Shown here: positions 23,003 through 35,069 of the stretch, one piece after another
Layout of the letters: the number at the start of each line of letters is the position of its first letter
Numbering within the stretch: the stretch's first letter is position 1
Assembly: GCA_958295665.1 (NCBI GenBank)
Contig: OY282558.1
Span: 112,396,838 to 112,460,837 of the forward strand
Length of the DNA: 64,000 nt
Direction of reading: 5' to 3'
Origin: Tipula vernalis
Taxonomy: Eukaryota > Arthropoda > Insecta > Diptera > Tipulidae
The notes under the pieces: generated by a model
What the model saw: the letters and a program-made list of their open reading frames with translations, nothing else
Told to the model about the DNA's origin: nothing
Databases searched by the model: none
Translations under genes and position numbers: made by a program

Positions 23003-24129
23003 TAGCAATTCCCATAGCTAATCTGTATTTTTATATTTTCTTTTTTACAATTTGAATATTTTGTGTAGAATTTTGTAAATAAAATATTACTTTTAAAATG
23101 ATTAATTAGAGTTTTATTTAAAAATTTGTATTTATTTTATTTACTTATTTAATAGAAGCCAATATTCTAACAAACGAGAGCTACAATAACTTATGGTAAT
23201 ATCTACCATTTAAAATAACCATCAATAACTTAATATTGGGAAATATGCTATAATAAAATATCGACAACATTGTATACGCTGTAATGCGATATTTATAGAA
23301 TCAAGTGCTAAATTTCATATGGACCTTATTATTAAATATAGCACTTGCTACAAAATTATATAAAACAAACTAATAATTTTAATGGGTTCATTACTATGGT
23401 TATATGAATATTTTCCTATATGCATTAATTCGCTGAACCGTTTCAAATAGTAAATATTCCTATAAATACAAGTAAATTTAACTATTTTTATGGTAATCAC
23501 TCCTATTGACCAAATAGGATTGTATGGAAAAGACCACCAATTTTAAGGGATGTATTACTATCCCTGATATGCACATTTTCCTATACATATTAAGACGCCG
23601 AACTTTTTGAAATTGTAAATATTGCTATAAGTAAAAGTAAGATTAACCATTTGTATAGTAATCATTTCAACTCGTCGACTTCTAATTTTACTATAATTAT
23701 AGTACTTTTTAAAAATATTCTATAGTACGCTCTCTGATAATTTGCCACTATCTCCTGGGCTGCTATATTTTATAGAAATGTCTCCTATATTTTTTTTCCG
23801 TGTATATGTCGTCTTCCAGTTAATGTGGAATCAGTTCCGGACAATATCTAATTCGTTTTTAATTTCAAAATAATTCGAAGTGCTTGAATGTACACATAAA
23901 TTATAGTTACTGAGTTTCTACCGATTTTATTTTTTGTTCTTAGTTATACGAATTGCGGTCATGAAAACATTATTATTTCAATTAGAAATTTCGTATCGTA
24001 ATTTCAAAGACGACGTGGTCTAAACTAAACTAATCTTTTATGAATGAAATACAACAATTTAAGGTTGGAATATTTATTATTTTAATTTGTAAGCTGTTGA
24101 AGTAATCAAATACTTCAAAGGCGGGAGTA

Positions 24130-24475
24130 TGTTTACTGGTAAAGGATTGTTTATTGGTAAAGCAAAGAGAATTGTGTTCATAGGCGAAAAAGAATATGTT
24201 TGTAGGACAAAAATGTTAAGTCTTGAATACAATACTCGTTTGAAGAGTTGTTTGAACAGTAGTAGTTTTTTAAGCGAGTCGTAAAAATACTGTCATACGA
24301 ACATCATCGTTCTTTTTTATATGATAATTAAATGTATAAAATTAATAATTAAAATGTATTATAATTAATCAGATTAATTCATAGTGTTTTATTTCATCGA
24401 ATGTGAATAATTAATTATCACAAAAAATACTAGACAAAATACAGTCCACAAATTAAAATTAAAAGTTTTTTAACA
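24130..24475 (+). repeat. BEL-Pao 3' LTR
   Basis: Same start and end motifs as the 5' LTR (TGTTTACTGG to TTTAACA). The purine tract aaaggcgggag lies just upstream at 24116-24126, and GTTTC follows at 24476-24480. Confidence 0.93.
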
Positions 24476-24480
24476 GTTTC

Positions 24481-25770
24481 GTTTCATAATAGAAAAGTTT
24501 TGTTGAATTACAAGGAGAGTAATTAGAACTTCCGTAAAATTTAATTTTAAAAATGTCTTAGTCAATTAGAGTATGATATATTGTTGGTGCTCTTAGAAGA
24601 ATAATTGTGATAACAAGCATTTTAGCGCAACCTCATCTGGACTAAATTAATCAATTTACAGCAATAAAATCGCCCAGTAACAGGTGATTACTGAAATGTT
24701 TAGCACAACCATTCGAGACTGAAAAATCGATTTTAAACCAAAAAATCCCACCCTTATAAACTAACGGTCATTTGTCAGCCAATTTAGTAATAGATAATCA
24801 TAAATATGACTAAGCAAATAAGAGTACGACAAATTATTGAGTGTACTGAGAAGAATACTTTTCGATTTTACAACAAGCAACCCCGTCCCTAATAAGTGAA
24901 ATAGTTATTTGATGGCCAATAAGACGTAATGTTCGAAATGTCTTACTAAAAATTATTTTTAATTCTCTAGAACTGAGACAACACATAATCCAACCCTTAA
25001 TATAGAATTTTTTTAGATATCTAAGCAAATCAGAGTATAATACACTATTGGGTGCTGTTAGAAGATTATTTGTAGTAAGAAGAATTTTAGCTGAAGTCTA
25101 GTCCTCCCCCTTAATAAGTACAATAGTCTTTTAATGACCAGTAATAAGTAAACTTAAAAGTGTCTTATATCCGGTTGCTCAAAAAAGGGCCTGTTAAATA
25201 ATATTGTCTCTACTTTTTGGGAAATTGCGATTTGTTTCATAATAAAATCAATGTAAACTGCTGCTTGTTTTTTACATGCACATTGTAACGGACGAATTAA
25301 ATATTTGACTGCCCAATTTCGATCAAATAAACATTTAACTGAAGAATAAATTTCCCTATATAACTAAAATAAAATTAAATGGCGATGAATTCGTCTTATG
25401 AAACAAATCTCATTTGCATAACAGAAGTAAAAAAGGCAATATTCAAAGAATATTTCGGGACTGAAAAATGTATCATGCAACAAAAAGTATCATCCTAAAT
25501 GTAATGGTTCATTGACGGTTGGTAACAAGAAATCAAATAGATTAAATCTGTATACAAGACATTATTCGGTGGTTTTAGAAGATTAGTTGTAACAAAACAC
25601 ATTTTACTGCGGCACCCTGGGACTTATACCTAAATTTTAAATTAAAAAATCCTCCCATAATAAGAGTAACGGCCATTTCTGTGACCATAAATCAAAAAAA
25701 GGCATCAGTTTAAAAATCGCAACAGTTTTTGAAATTTCAGTTCTTTCAAGATCGTAGGAGTTTTTTGAAT
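24481..25770. repeat. Degenerate ~160-250 bp repeat units
   Basis: A motif like ttggtgctcttagaagatta recurs at about 24584, 24834, 25047 and 25563. Around it sit recognisable neighbours: an aagcaaat.agagtatga segment upstream, then ccctccccttaataagtg and atggccagtaa.a.gtaa. The same unit appears again at 28810-29240. Units are strongly diverged and spacing varies. Confidence 0.55.
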
Positions 25771-26340
25771 GTTTGAATTTTAATTTTTATAAATGCTTAT
25801 TACTTATGCTTATATTATTTTTCATATGATTTGAAATGATACGTAAAAGGGCTGATCTCGGCTTATGCCGACAGTTGGCATATTCATGTCAATTTTTACA
25901 TTTTCCATGTAAAAAATGTAAAAACTGGGGCTTGCGTAAGTTGAAGTGAACTAAAATCTATCTGGGAATTCGGAATATTATTGCAGATACAAAAGATCGA
26001 TCAAAGCACTCTAAAAAAAATAAGAAACGGCACTAAAATTTACCAAATCGATCTAAGCGGAACAAGAAACCAATTTTAGTATACTGAAATTGATTAGACT
26101 GGAAATACAAAAACAGCTTAAATGTTAAAAAAATTGAATTATTATATTTTCTTAGATTATTCGAGGTTAATATATTGAAAATGAATTTCCACAATTTGAG
26201 CTGAGATGGTTTTTATTAAAACTCAGTGGACCGACTAAACGGACAATGCCCAGTTGAAAATTGCCATTTTTAAAATTTTAATTGGACTATTCAGTCCGTC
26301 ATTTTAAACCATAATTTCTTTTTTTCACAGAATTGCTGTT
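25771..26340. other. Non-coding stretch
   Basis: No gene seen. A small hairpin (tttttacatttt / aaaatgtaaaaa) lies near 25891-25926. The AT-rich rest has no open frame worth noting. Confidence 0.5.
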
Positions 26341-26550
26341 CAGTTCAACGAAGGAATTATTAAAAATTAGTTCGAATTTATGAAAGCCATCATAATATTT
26401 AAAAAAATTGTTAAAATTATATGCTGACATGTTGAAATTCGGCTGACAAAATATAAGTAATGAAAAATTTTTCATTTTAACAATTTTTTAAAATATTGTC
26501 ATGGCTTTAATAAATTCGAACTAATTTTGGATAATTCTGTCATCGAACGA
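26341..26550. repeat. Palindromic element (inverted repeat of ~49 bp plus outer arms)
   Basis: 26369-26417 and 26474-26522 are reverse complements with a handful of mismatches (agttcgaattta..aagccat). Weaker complementarity continues outward to about 26341 and 26550. A foldback MITE remnant is the simplest reading. Confidence 0.65.
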
Positions 26551-28213
26551 ATAAACATTTTTGTAAAAGATCACAAATGAGGAATTAAAATGTTGGACCT
26601 TTATTCAGAAAAAATCATTTAATCGATTTTTTAATTTTATGAACTACAGCCCTACAAAAACCAAATAAAATCTCTTTACTTTACCTTAACTTAACTGAAT
26701 TTAAAAAAAAAAAATCAAAACGGTATGAATGAATTATTAAATGCTACATCACAAGATATTATTACAACAATGATACCGTCAATTGTTATCGAAACGTTTC
26801 CAGTTTTAGTGTCACCAATTCCACAGACATATAGAAACCCAATTAGTGCTTAAAAAGAATAAAGCAGTACTACGGTGATATTATAATTAAGCCAAAGAAT
26901 TGCTTTTGCCAAACCTAGGAACCTAGCCAAAGAATTGCTTTTGCCAAAGAGCACTTAGCAAAACCTAGGTCAATTTATAGTTTAATAATTTGGAGGAATG
27001 AGAGTAACTCCAACGTGGTTGTAGATGACGGGAGACCAAAAAACAATGAATCATAGCATCAGTTATGTTTGGGGATGCTTTACTCCTCGGGAGGCTGACC
27101 TACAGTGGTCTGTTTCCCAACTAAATATCTAATTTTTTCCAAATTATTTATTTTTATAAATAAATGGCTTAATAAAAACGGCAATTAAAACAACCACTAC
27201 TACTTTTTTCTGACAAACTGTCAAAATATGTGTTCTATTAAATGTGGCTTAATTGTAACGACCAGTATTCATCAAAAAATCACAATTCATCAACAAGACT
27301 CAAAATAATTCAATGGAATAGCTCAATAAAGCCGTTTGTTGATTCAAATGCTGAGAAAGAAAGACTCGATTTACATTTAGTCATTTAGAAATTCTTCTTC
27401 CGATCAAATAATAGCATTTAACTCTATTGAATCTCGGCTAGTAGCGAGTAACTTATGAATTGATAACCTGATATTATAATTTACTGCGGATATACGCCAC
27501 TTGAAAATTTTTATGAATTTAGCTTCTGCAATTGGATTGAGCAATCTAGTAAAGAAATCACTCTAACTTTAGCGGGCCAATTTTAGTAAATTATCAGACC
27601 AATATTAATCGACATTAACTGAACATTGATGAGACTATAAAAAGCACAGACAGATAAAATGTTGAATTTTAAACCTCAATAAAAAATAAAACTACCTAAT
27701 TAATTAACTGCATTTCTTTGACGTAGAACTCTTAGGTCTACAGCTCCAATATTTCATGCTTGTTTTTTTCATGATACCTAGGAAATGTGCTTCTTCATTT
27801 TGCCAGTATTGCTCGGAAATGGAAAAAGTCAGAAAGGTGACATATATAAACCGTTCGATAGAAGCGAAGGAATATAGATTCAGAAAGTAGGTGCGTGCAA
27901 CCTGAACTATGTAACGTCTCCAAAAAAGGACCATGTTTTACACTTATTCATGCCACCAATTTGATGTGAATATAACTTGGTACAATTTGCTTTGAATGAA
28001 TAACGTAAGTAATATGTATCTTCATAACTTAAGACACAGACGAATAATAGTTCTGCCGAGCGAATGTTTAAATAACGTTTATTTTAAAGATGTTGTCCTA
28101 AAAAATCTTCGTGTTTCAATATTTTAACAAATAATTTTACAAACAAAATAATTTTAAAATAAAAACTCGCGAATACGTGATGGTGAAAGTACAGTAAATA
28201 AATTTAATAAGAG
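26551..28213. other. Non-coding stretch
   Basis: I see no supported gene. A short direct duplication (agccaaagaattgcttttgcc) lies near 26890 and 26930. A 76-codon minus-strand frame at 27704-27934 has no family resemblance that I can name. Confidence 0.45.
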
Positions 28214-28671
28214 ATATGGTGTTGCTAATATTTAGTTATATTTTTGCCTTGTCAATTAAGGTTCGTATCACTGGATTGTGAATAATACAAAATTAATTTA
28301 ATTTATCACCAATGAATTTATTTAGTTAACACAAGGATTATTAAAACACAGTTTATTAATAAAAATTCACAAAATCACTTTATATAAATTATTCTCAAAT
28401 TTTACTGTACACTATAATTTTTATTTCCAATAAAACACTTTTCAAATCACTTTTTAATTACTTTTTAATCTTCACACTATCGCTTACCAAATACTACTAA
28501 TCCAATTCGACTTCGTTCGCCTTTTTATATACACAAGCCAAACTTCTCATAAGCTCATGACTTTTCCAGTTAGAATAGCGCAGAAACATTTAGAACAATC
28601 CATTTTAGTACAGTTAAACATTGAGCTATTAATCTAACTTATTCTATTACACACTAGGTGTCACCGTCACA
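28214..28671 (-). repeat. Probable solo LTR of a gypsy-type retrotransposon
   Basis: Read on the minus strand it starts TGTGACGGTGACACCTAG at 28671. It has a TATA box (atataaaaag, 28521-28530) about 145 bp in, and then a short leader and AATAAA-type signals, the layout of an insect gypsy LTR. No internal region is attached on either side. The far end (near 28214) and the target duplication are not resolved. Confidence 0.45.
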
Positions 28672-28799
28672 ATATTAAATTTTCATTTTTTACATTTTAT
28701 TTTGTATACAATTGCTTTATGTAAATCACACGGTTTTACGTGTAATAGACTGTGTAAATTGTGTAGTATAATCTACTCGCCCAAATGTGCTTATGCTCT

Positions 28800-29240
28800 T
28801 TTGATTTATGACCACAGATCGGTCAGTACCAGATAATCATAGATACGGCTAAGTAAATAACAGTATGACATATTATTATTTGCGCTTAGAAAAACACTTG
28901 TCGTAATCATCATTTTATCATGACACTCAGATTCTGAGACATCGATTTTAGAATAAGCAACTTCCTTCTCCATCCCTTCCACCAATTAAGCGTTACTCAC
29001 GGTAATTTTATAAACCTCTCAATAAATTACAGTAAGACATATTATTTGGTGTTCTTAGAAGATTATTTGGTAGGAGGTTAGAGCGGACTTAGATCGCGAA
29101 TTTACAACATGCAAGCCCTTCCTCCTTAGTAAGTGTAGAATTCATTTGATGGCCAGTAAAATGTAATCTTAGAAATGTTTTAGGAAATCAGATAATAATA
29201 TAGTCTTGGTGCTACTAGAAGAATATTATTCGAAATTGTT
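28800..29240. repeat. Degenerate repeat units, second cluster
   Basis: Three units related to those at 24481-25770: attattatttgcgcttagaa near 28875, ttggtgttcttagaagatta near 29044 and ttggtgctactagaagaata near 29206, about 160 bp apart. The intervening gatggccagtaaaatgtaa is also shared. Confidence 0.5.
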
Positions 29241-29274
29241 AGAAATTATACAAAATTTTCCAAAATATTATTAA

Positions 29275-29505
29275 CACTAGAACTACCGACCGGTTAAAAT
29301 GACCGGTTATACATTTATTGAATTCAATTTTTTTAATAATTATGTTGATACGTTTGTGGGAATCTGTGATGACTTATAATTTGACAATAAAGTAATTGTG
29401 TTAAAATTCATCATAAACTTCCAAAAAATATTAACATCATAATTAAAAAAATTGAATTTAATAAATGTACAATTCATCATTTTGACGGGTTTGGTAGTTC
29501 TATTG
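29275..29505. mobile_element. piggyBac-like MITE with ~75-bp terminal inverted repeats
   Basis: TTAA flanks both ends (29271-29274, 29506-29509). The left arm starts CACTAGAACTACCGACCGG and the right arm is its near-complement, with similarity running for about 75 bp (tacatttatt.aattcaa, ttttttttaat.at). There is no coding capacity. TTAA target duplication and these ends are typical of non-autonomous piggyBac-group elements. Confidence 0.75.
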
Positions 29506-29539
29506 TTAAACAAACTTCCGAGTTTTTTCAGTGTCGGGA

Positions 29540-29900
29540 TTAAACTTTTTATGTAGGTAATTCGAGATTCTCAGATTCTAAACTATTCGAGAAGATTTAT
29601 AGCTTTTTTTAAATGACATTTATATCTGTTCGAGATTTTCGAAATTATTCGAGATTATTCGATATGTTCAAGAAAAATTATAGAAAAACCAAATATTCCT
29701 GTAATAATGTATGCCCTCGAATAATCCGCGTAATAATGTAATACCAACAAATCCAAAAACAAAGTACATCTCGGCACTATACAAATTCCGAATAATCTCG
29801 GAAAGCTCGATAAAAATTTAGATAATTTTGAATAATGTCTAATAAACTACCATCATTTATCGAGATTTTCGAGATTACTCGAAATTTGTCTGGTGTCGAG
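29540..29900. repeat. Cluster of degenerate TCGAGATT(T/A)TTCGA motifs
   Basis: Variants of cgagattttcgagattattcg recur on both strands, for example near 29553, 29627, 29655, 29790 and 29858. They look like remains of a short-period tandem or foldback repeat. Confidence 0.45.
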
Positions 29901-32900
29901 TTGTGTTTAGTCTTGGAGTTGCTTTTGTCACATTATTACCGGATTAATCAAGGTTTCCTATAATTTTTTTTATTCGTTACAACGAACTTAACCGGCGAGA
30001 CAACGCGAAAGTTCACGAGAGGCAGGTTGCATTTTATATCAAGAATATTAAAAAATATTGGATAGCTTGAAACTGATTGTTTCAAAAATACGAAATGTTA
30101 TCGTCTCGTTATAACATCTTTAAAACAATTGTCTTTCAAATTCAGTTCAGTTTCTAATATAATTATAGATGCAAGCTCATCCGAAAGTTCCAACCACCCA
30201 AAATTATTTGCTGACAAACAGCACTGTTATTTAAATGGTATGAGCGGGACTCCATCTATGTCGTTCTGAAGTCTGTTCCATAGAAAATAGTTTTCAAAAA
30301 AGTTCAAAATCAATGTTCAGGCAAGATGAAAACAACTAATTTAAAAAAGCCACAGAAAAATTATGAAATAATTAAATTCCAAATGTCAGTCGAATTTACA
30401 ACTGAATTTCACCTTTTTCAGAAGCGAACAGATATTTTAAGGATTGTATTGAATGAATTTTGAATTTTTAAAATTTTATCATATTGCTAATAATTTATAT
30501 TAAATTGTCTAAATTTTTAAATTATTATTTCAAGTTTATTAATTTTTTTAAGTTTATCCTTATTTGACGTTATTAGTAAGGATTAAGTTGCAAAATAAAT
30601 TCAATTTTGAAAGCTTTCTATTCAGGGTTAGATAATTCGGCTTCAACGTTATACCTAAAGGCGATGAAACTAGGATCGTTTGGTGTATTTCGAACAAAAT
30701 TGAAACAACTTGGGAAACGAATAACCAAAATACAGTTTTTAACAGTCCGGTGTCGGCTTTCGAGAAAACGCGAAATGGTCGAGATTTCCCTTGAGCAATA
30801 TATGATTACTTGGGTCATAAAACACGTTAGTAAAATGATTCGACTTTTTTGGGGAGTGTTGCGTGCACAAAATGTAAATACTGTGGCACATGTTATTGGG
30901 TCGTACTTACATACTGGAAATTTTGTCAGCTTTTATGAAAGAAATTGATAGCATTCACTTAATTTTGAACCTGACAACCTAAAACCAAAGGAAAGTGCTG
31001 GTCTGTATTGAAGATCAGCATTAGTTTAAATTAAGGAAACTTCGTCCATTGTTAACGTTGTCATATCCAGTGCCAAATTTCTGACAAAGAGCTTTAACGG
31101 CCAATCATTCAATATATTCATTGAAAGCCTAGTTCACAGAAAAAATCATTCGAAAACTCTTCAAATGAACTGTTTCACGTTTTATTGGAACTAAAGTCCA
31201 AGTCTGATGCAAAAGAAGTTCATTTTCTATTCAATTTAAACGAAATAGAATTTTATTATGACTTCTATTTTTATTAATATTTAATTTTTAAGCGAAATAT
31301 TTTTGATTTCTAGAAGTGCCTTAATACATTAAATATTTTGATGCAAAATATGTCTAACCAGAAGTCCAAATTAAATTTGGTTAGCAAGTAATTTTAATGG
31401 AAATACTAGAAATTCACAAATTCAACAAACCCATCATTAACACAAAAGCCGAAATATTATTATAAATTCTCATGAATATGATGAAAAAGATTCTGTTAAG
31501 AAATTCATCATTTTATTAAAAATTGAATAAAAATTTTCCATGTCGCTCCCAACCTCGTTTGTTCCCTCGGGTTTTATACCCTTTGTGTTTGTATATTTAT
31601 ATTGTATATTGTGCATGGAAATTGAATCAAATATTTATGGTATATTTACGTTTTGGCAACAAATACACCAAAAACACTGGATAATTCATAAATATTTTAG
31701 TAGAGAGTTTTTATTTTTGTTTTGTTTGCTTATTTGCTGGTGGAGAAGTAGAAATAAACGTGTTACTTTGAGATACGTGATCCTTTTAATTTTTTGCTGG
31801 TTTGGTTTGATGGTCGTATACAATGACAATAAAGGTGTATATAGTATAAATTAAACTTAGGTACATAAAATAATGATTTTCATTGGATTGGTATAAATTT
31901 ATATGGTGTATAAAATCAAATAATTTTTTTTTTATATATTCATGTGACAAAAAATCCACATAAATTATCATGTTTTATGTTTGTTCGAACGAGCATAAAT
32001 TATGTACAAGATTAGAAAAACTTTTTTTTATGAACGGTATTTCGTGTCGCCTATAAAACAATTCTGATAGCTATTTCTTATTTTTATATAAATCATTGAT
32101 CATATTGGACATGATTCAAAAATTATTTTTTGTACATGTCGAGGATTAGAATCTCTTACACAATTGTGTAATATTATGAAGTATATAATTGATATGTATA
32201 ATCTCGATGATTTATATAATTTTTATTTTCTTCGAATATTCACAACACAATAATCCCCACTTTCGTCTCAATATCACAAAAATAGGTTTGAAATAATTAA
32301 TTGACGTAATTAAAAAAAATTATAAATTTTTAATTTTAATAATTTTACGTCACACGTATAAAAACACTTAAATAATCTTATCATTAAAAATTAATGGCGG
32401 ATTTAAAATAAAATATGTATATATATATATTCAAAAGAATATGTTAAGGTTTAAAATATTTTATATATTCCTCTGATAATAATATTTATTAGCGCACACC
32501 ATTTTTCTGAATTTATACCTGTGAATTTTATAAATTTAACGTTTATTATTAAATTGTGAAATGAATATTTAAATTCAAATTTCTAATGCAACGGTTAATA
32601 ATGGGAATAGAATATGTTCACGCTGAAAATGTACAACAGAAAGTTCTAGACAAAATCAAATTAAAAATCCTCATAAAAACCAAAAACAATCCAATTATAA
32701 AAGACTTATAGAGATTCGTAATATTTTTTTTTATTTGTATTCCGAGCCAAACGTATTTTCATGAAAATATGGATTAAGCATTCCTAATATTTTCCCGGAA
32801 ATTATTAAATTAATCATAAGAATTTATCTTTATCCATCTAGCTGCACACACCTTGAAGGTACACCTAAATAAACTATAAACAATATTTTTTTTTTATTCT

Positions 32901-33933
32901 CGAAATCGTTAAAATAAATGAATATTTAAAGTAATAACCATAACAATTACATTAATGGAAAAAGCTACATATGTATATAAGAAAATGTGTGGTAGGTACA
33001 GCAAAGCATGTTATGTATGTTTACTTGTTTGTATTATAGGTGGGTAAAAATATCCTTAAAAGTATGATAAATGAAGTTTTATCCATTACCCATGAATAAA
33101 ATTTAACCGTAACGATGGGCCAACAACCAAACCAAAAATTTACTCAAAAAAGCTTTCTCATAATTTTACAAAAATTTGATTTATTTGAATAATTATTTGG
33201 TTTTACTAGCTTTTTACCTCTATATGGTAACAGAGTACATTTTCAACTTTAGAATAAAAAAAATTGGTAGATGAGAATTTCTTAAGACAATGCAAGTATT
33301 TTCAGCAGTCTCTCGGCAATTGAAGTATATTACGAAAATTATATGAAAGTGCTATGTTTAGTTGTTAGTTTTCCAAATAATCGTCCGGATTTTAGAATAA
33401 AAAATACTAGTACAACTTTTAAGAGAAAATTTTATATTTGATTTAAAACCTTGATTAAGTTCGAACTGTATTAAATTGGTAGACGAATGTATAGGGTAGA
33501 ATTATATGTGAAGATTGCAAATGGTTACAAAAATAGAAAATTTAAAATACAAAATGGTGCTTTAAATCTACAAATAAATTTATCGGCGAAACCCTTGTCA
33601 TCTCGGATAGTTGATTCTCGATGGCTGTGCGGCTAATGAAAATTTAAATAAGTCGTCCTGTATTGTAAAAATATATCGATTGGCGGTTGATACCATTGGA
33701 CATTTATTAATCCTTGACACTTTATTCCTCTGACACAATTCACATTTTTGTATAAGATTTTTAACTAAAGTTCATAATGTATGAAAATAATTTAATTCGT
33801 TTTAAGGCCCTTTGAAAATTGGTAGTGTACGACTATATGATTTGGTTTGAGAACGAGCAAAAATATTAATGTACTTAGTATTAAAACCCTTTGTTTTAAT
33901 AAAAGAAATAATAGTCCCACATTTGAGTGATAT
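29901..33933. other. AT-rich non-coding stretch
   Basis: No supported gene. The longest frames (30607-30948 plus, 113 codons; 31540-31854 plus, 104 codons) do not resemble any family I know and have no splice or promoter context. The rest is poly-T, TA runs and stops. Confidence 0.45.
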
Positions 33934-34419
33934 TTGAATTTTCAGAAAATGAATTGGGTTGAGTATGGTCTCCCAACTGTTGACAATTCGATTCCCATTT
34001 TCCTTAATGGGAATTCATATTTACTTAATATGAATAATAAATCGGCTTTCAATTGTGCGGCTTCCCTTTCATCGTTGGCTCTGGAAGAGCTCATTCATAA
34101 TGGAGTGTACCAAAAGAATTAAAGAATAACAAATAATTTAAGAACGTGGATTCTTCCTCGAAGGGAAAGTTTTCGTTTCTTCATCAGCAACTCTTCCATC
34201 AAAGGGTAGGCTAACATGAAGTCAACGGCAATAGCGTGTTTTGTATGAGTTACCATATCTGCAGCCAAGATCACAATATTGTCACTCAACTCTGGTAATC
34301 ACTACTCTCATCTCCCTCTAACTGCTGCATGCATTTCCGATTATTTTACTATTAGGAGTCATCAGAACTTCACGTGTCATCATCGACGGGTCCCCAAGAT
34401 AATAGGAGTATTAGTTTAA
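33934..34419 (+). pseudogene. Unidentified decayed coding sequence (~160 codons, no frameshift)
   Basis: One frame stays protein-like for 486 nt although three stops interrupt it (TAA at 34120, TAG at 34207, TGA at 34246) before the end TAA at 34417-34419. Readable parts: YGLPTVDNSIPIFLNGNS, SAFNCAASLSSLALEELI, NLRTWILPRRESFRFFIS, ITILSLNSGNHYSHLPL. Composition is balanced and unlike the AT-rich surroundings. There is no intron. The pattern (single exon, no frameshift, no transposon neighbours that explain it) would suit an old integrated RNA-virus nucleoprotein-type gene, but I cannot name a family and an unknown retroposed host gene is equally possible. Confidence 0.4.
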
Positions 34420-34479
34420 TAAAAATACAAAGTGACTAAAAAAAATTATTTTTAAGGAAAAATAAATAAAAAAAGACGA

Positions 34480-34745
34480 CCAACTGATCATAGAAGAATT
34501 GATTCGAAAGCGCTCCAGTTATGATCAAATTGTCAATATAATGATCATAATTCAGAAGTTCATTCAAGGCTTAAATCGATTATGATTGGCGAGCAGCAGA
34601 AGCAGAAATACTACGGTTCACACAGCAACAATATTTCCAAGATGAAATACAAGCGATTACGAAAAACGAAGTTGTTTCGAAGGCGCCGGCTGACGAAGAC
34701 GAAATGAAATCAGTTATGAAGGCATTTACAATCTCCTATTCTAAA
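34480..34745 (+). pseudogene. Possible BEL-Pao pol scrap (RNase H-integrase linker)
   Basis: Two adjacent frames give RSSYDQIVNIMIIIQKFIQ and then WRAAEAEILRFTQQQYFQDE, which resemble the linker before the BEL integrase. No catalytic motif is included, so this rests on weak similarity. Confidence 0.3.
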
Positions 34746-35069
34746 TTGTTCACTGTGTACTACCTCCGAAGTGGTGTACTGTTTTGTTAATATAAAACAA
34801 ATTTTTGAACAAAATAAATGCGCCAATTACGAAAAACTTCTAAGTATTCTCAAATTTGCTTGAACCAGCTATTGAGGACGAACGATTGAGGAAGCGACTG
34901 AATTTATTTTTAATCCCCCTCTCAATAGAGGGGTCCTAGATGTGTTCATCTTCGATAAATTTTATTGTTGCCTTTCATCTCCAGCTAAATCGTATAGTCG
35001 AATGTTTTCGACACCTATAATCTTCGCTCAAAACTCGAGGGAATACAAATAAATAGATCACTGAGCTTT

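Larger units (their letters stand above)
17282..23802 (+). mobile_element. Two-gene DNA transposon, CMC/EnSpm-like, apparently intact
   Basis: The ends read CACGGAGAGAAAAAATTA on the left and, complemented, CACGGAAAAAAAATATAGG on the right. TA flanks both ends (17280-17281, 23803-23804). Taking out the 6521 bp and one TA joins the BEL integrase tail in frame, so the limits are well supported. Inside are two plus-strand genes: a spliced SAM-domain protein and a large transposase. Subterminal regions share short motifs (tatggtaatcact near 17415 and 23490; cctatat runs). The CAC start and the 2-bp duplication fit the CACTA/Mirage/Chapaev group, and the transposase resembles proteins listed there in fish and insects. 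Exact superfamily placement is inference. Confidence 0.85.
10434..24475 (+). mobile_element. BEL-Pao LTR retrotransposon, dead, with nested insertions
   Basis: Two LTRs of about 345 bp (10434-10777 and 24130-24475) bound gag, protease, RT, RNase H and integrase remains in BEL-Pao order. A 5-bp duplication GTTTC lies at 10429-10433 and 24476-24480, the size expected for this group. A primer-binding-like site begins with TGG at 10786. A purine tract (aaaggcgggag) ends next to the 3' LTR. The LTRs differ at roughly 20-25 positions by eye, so the copy is not young. It carries two later insertions: 12494-13230 and 17282-23802. Without them the element would be close to 6.8 kb. Confidence 0.93.

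Noticed and set aside
27704..27934. 76-codon minus-strand frame
   Set aside because: No family resemblance, no splice or promoter context; likely chance.
30607..30948. 113-codon plus-strand frame with an overlapping minus-strand frame
   Set aside because: I could not link it to any family; overlapping open frames on both strands in a non-coding stretch suggest chance.
31540..31854. 104-codon hydrophobic frame that might look like a membrane protein
   Set aside because: Phe, Ile, Leu and Trp content follows from T-rich DNA; no domain or context.
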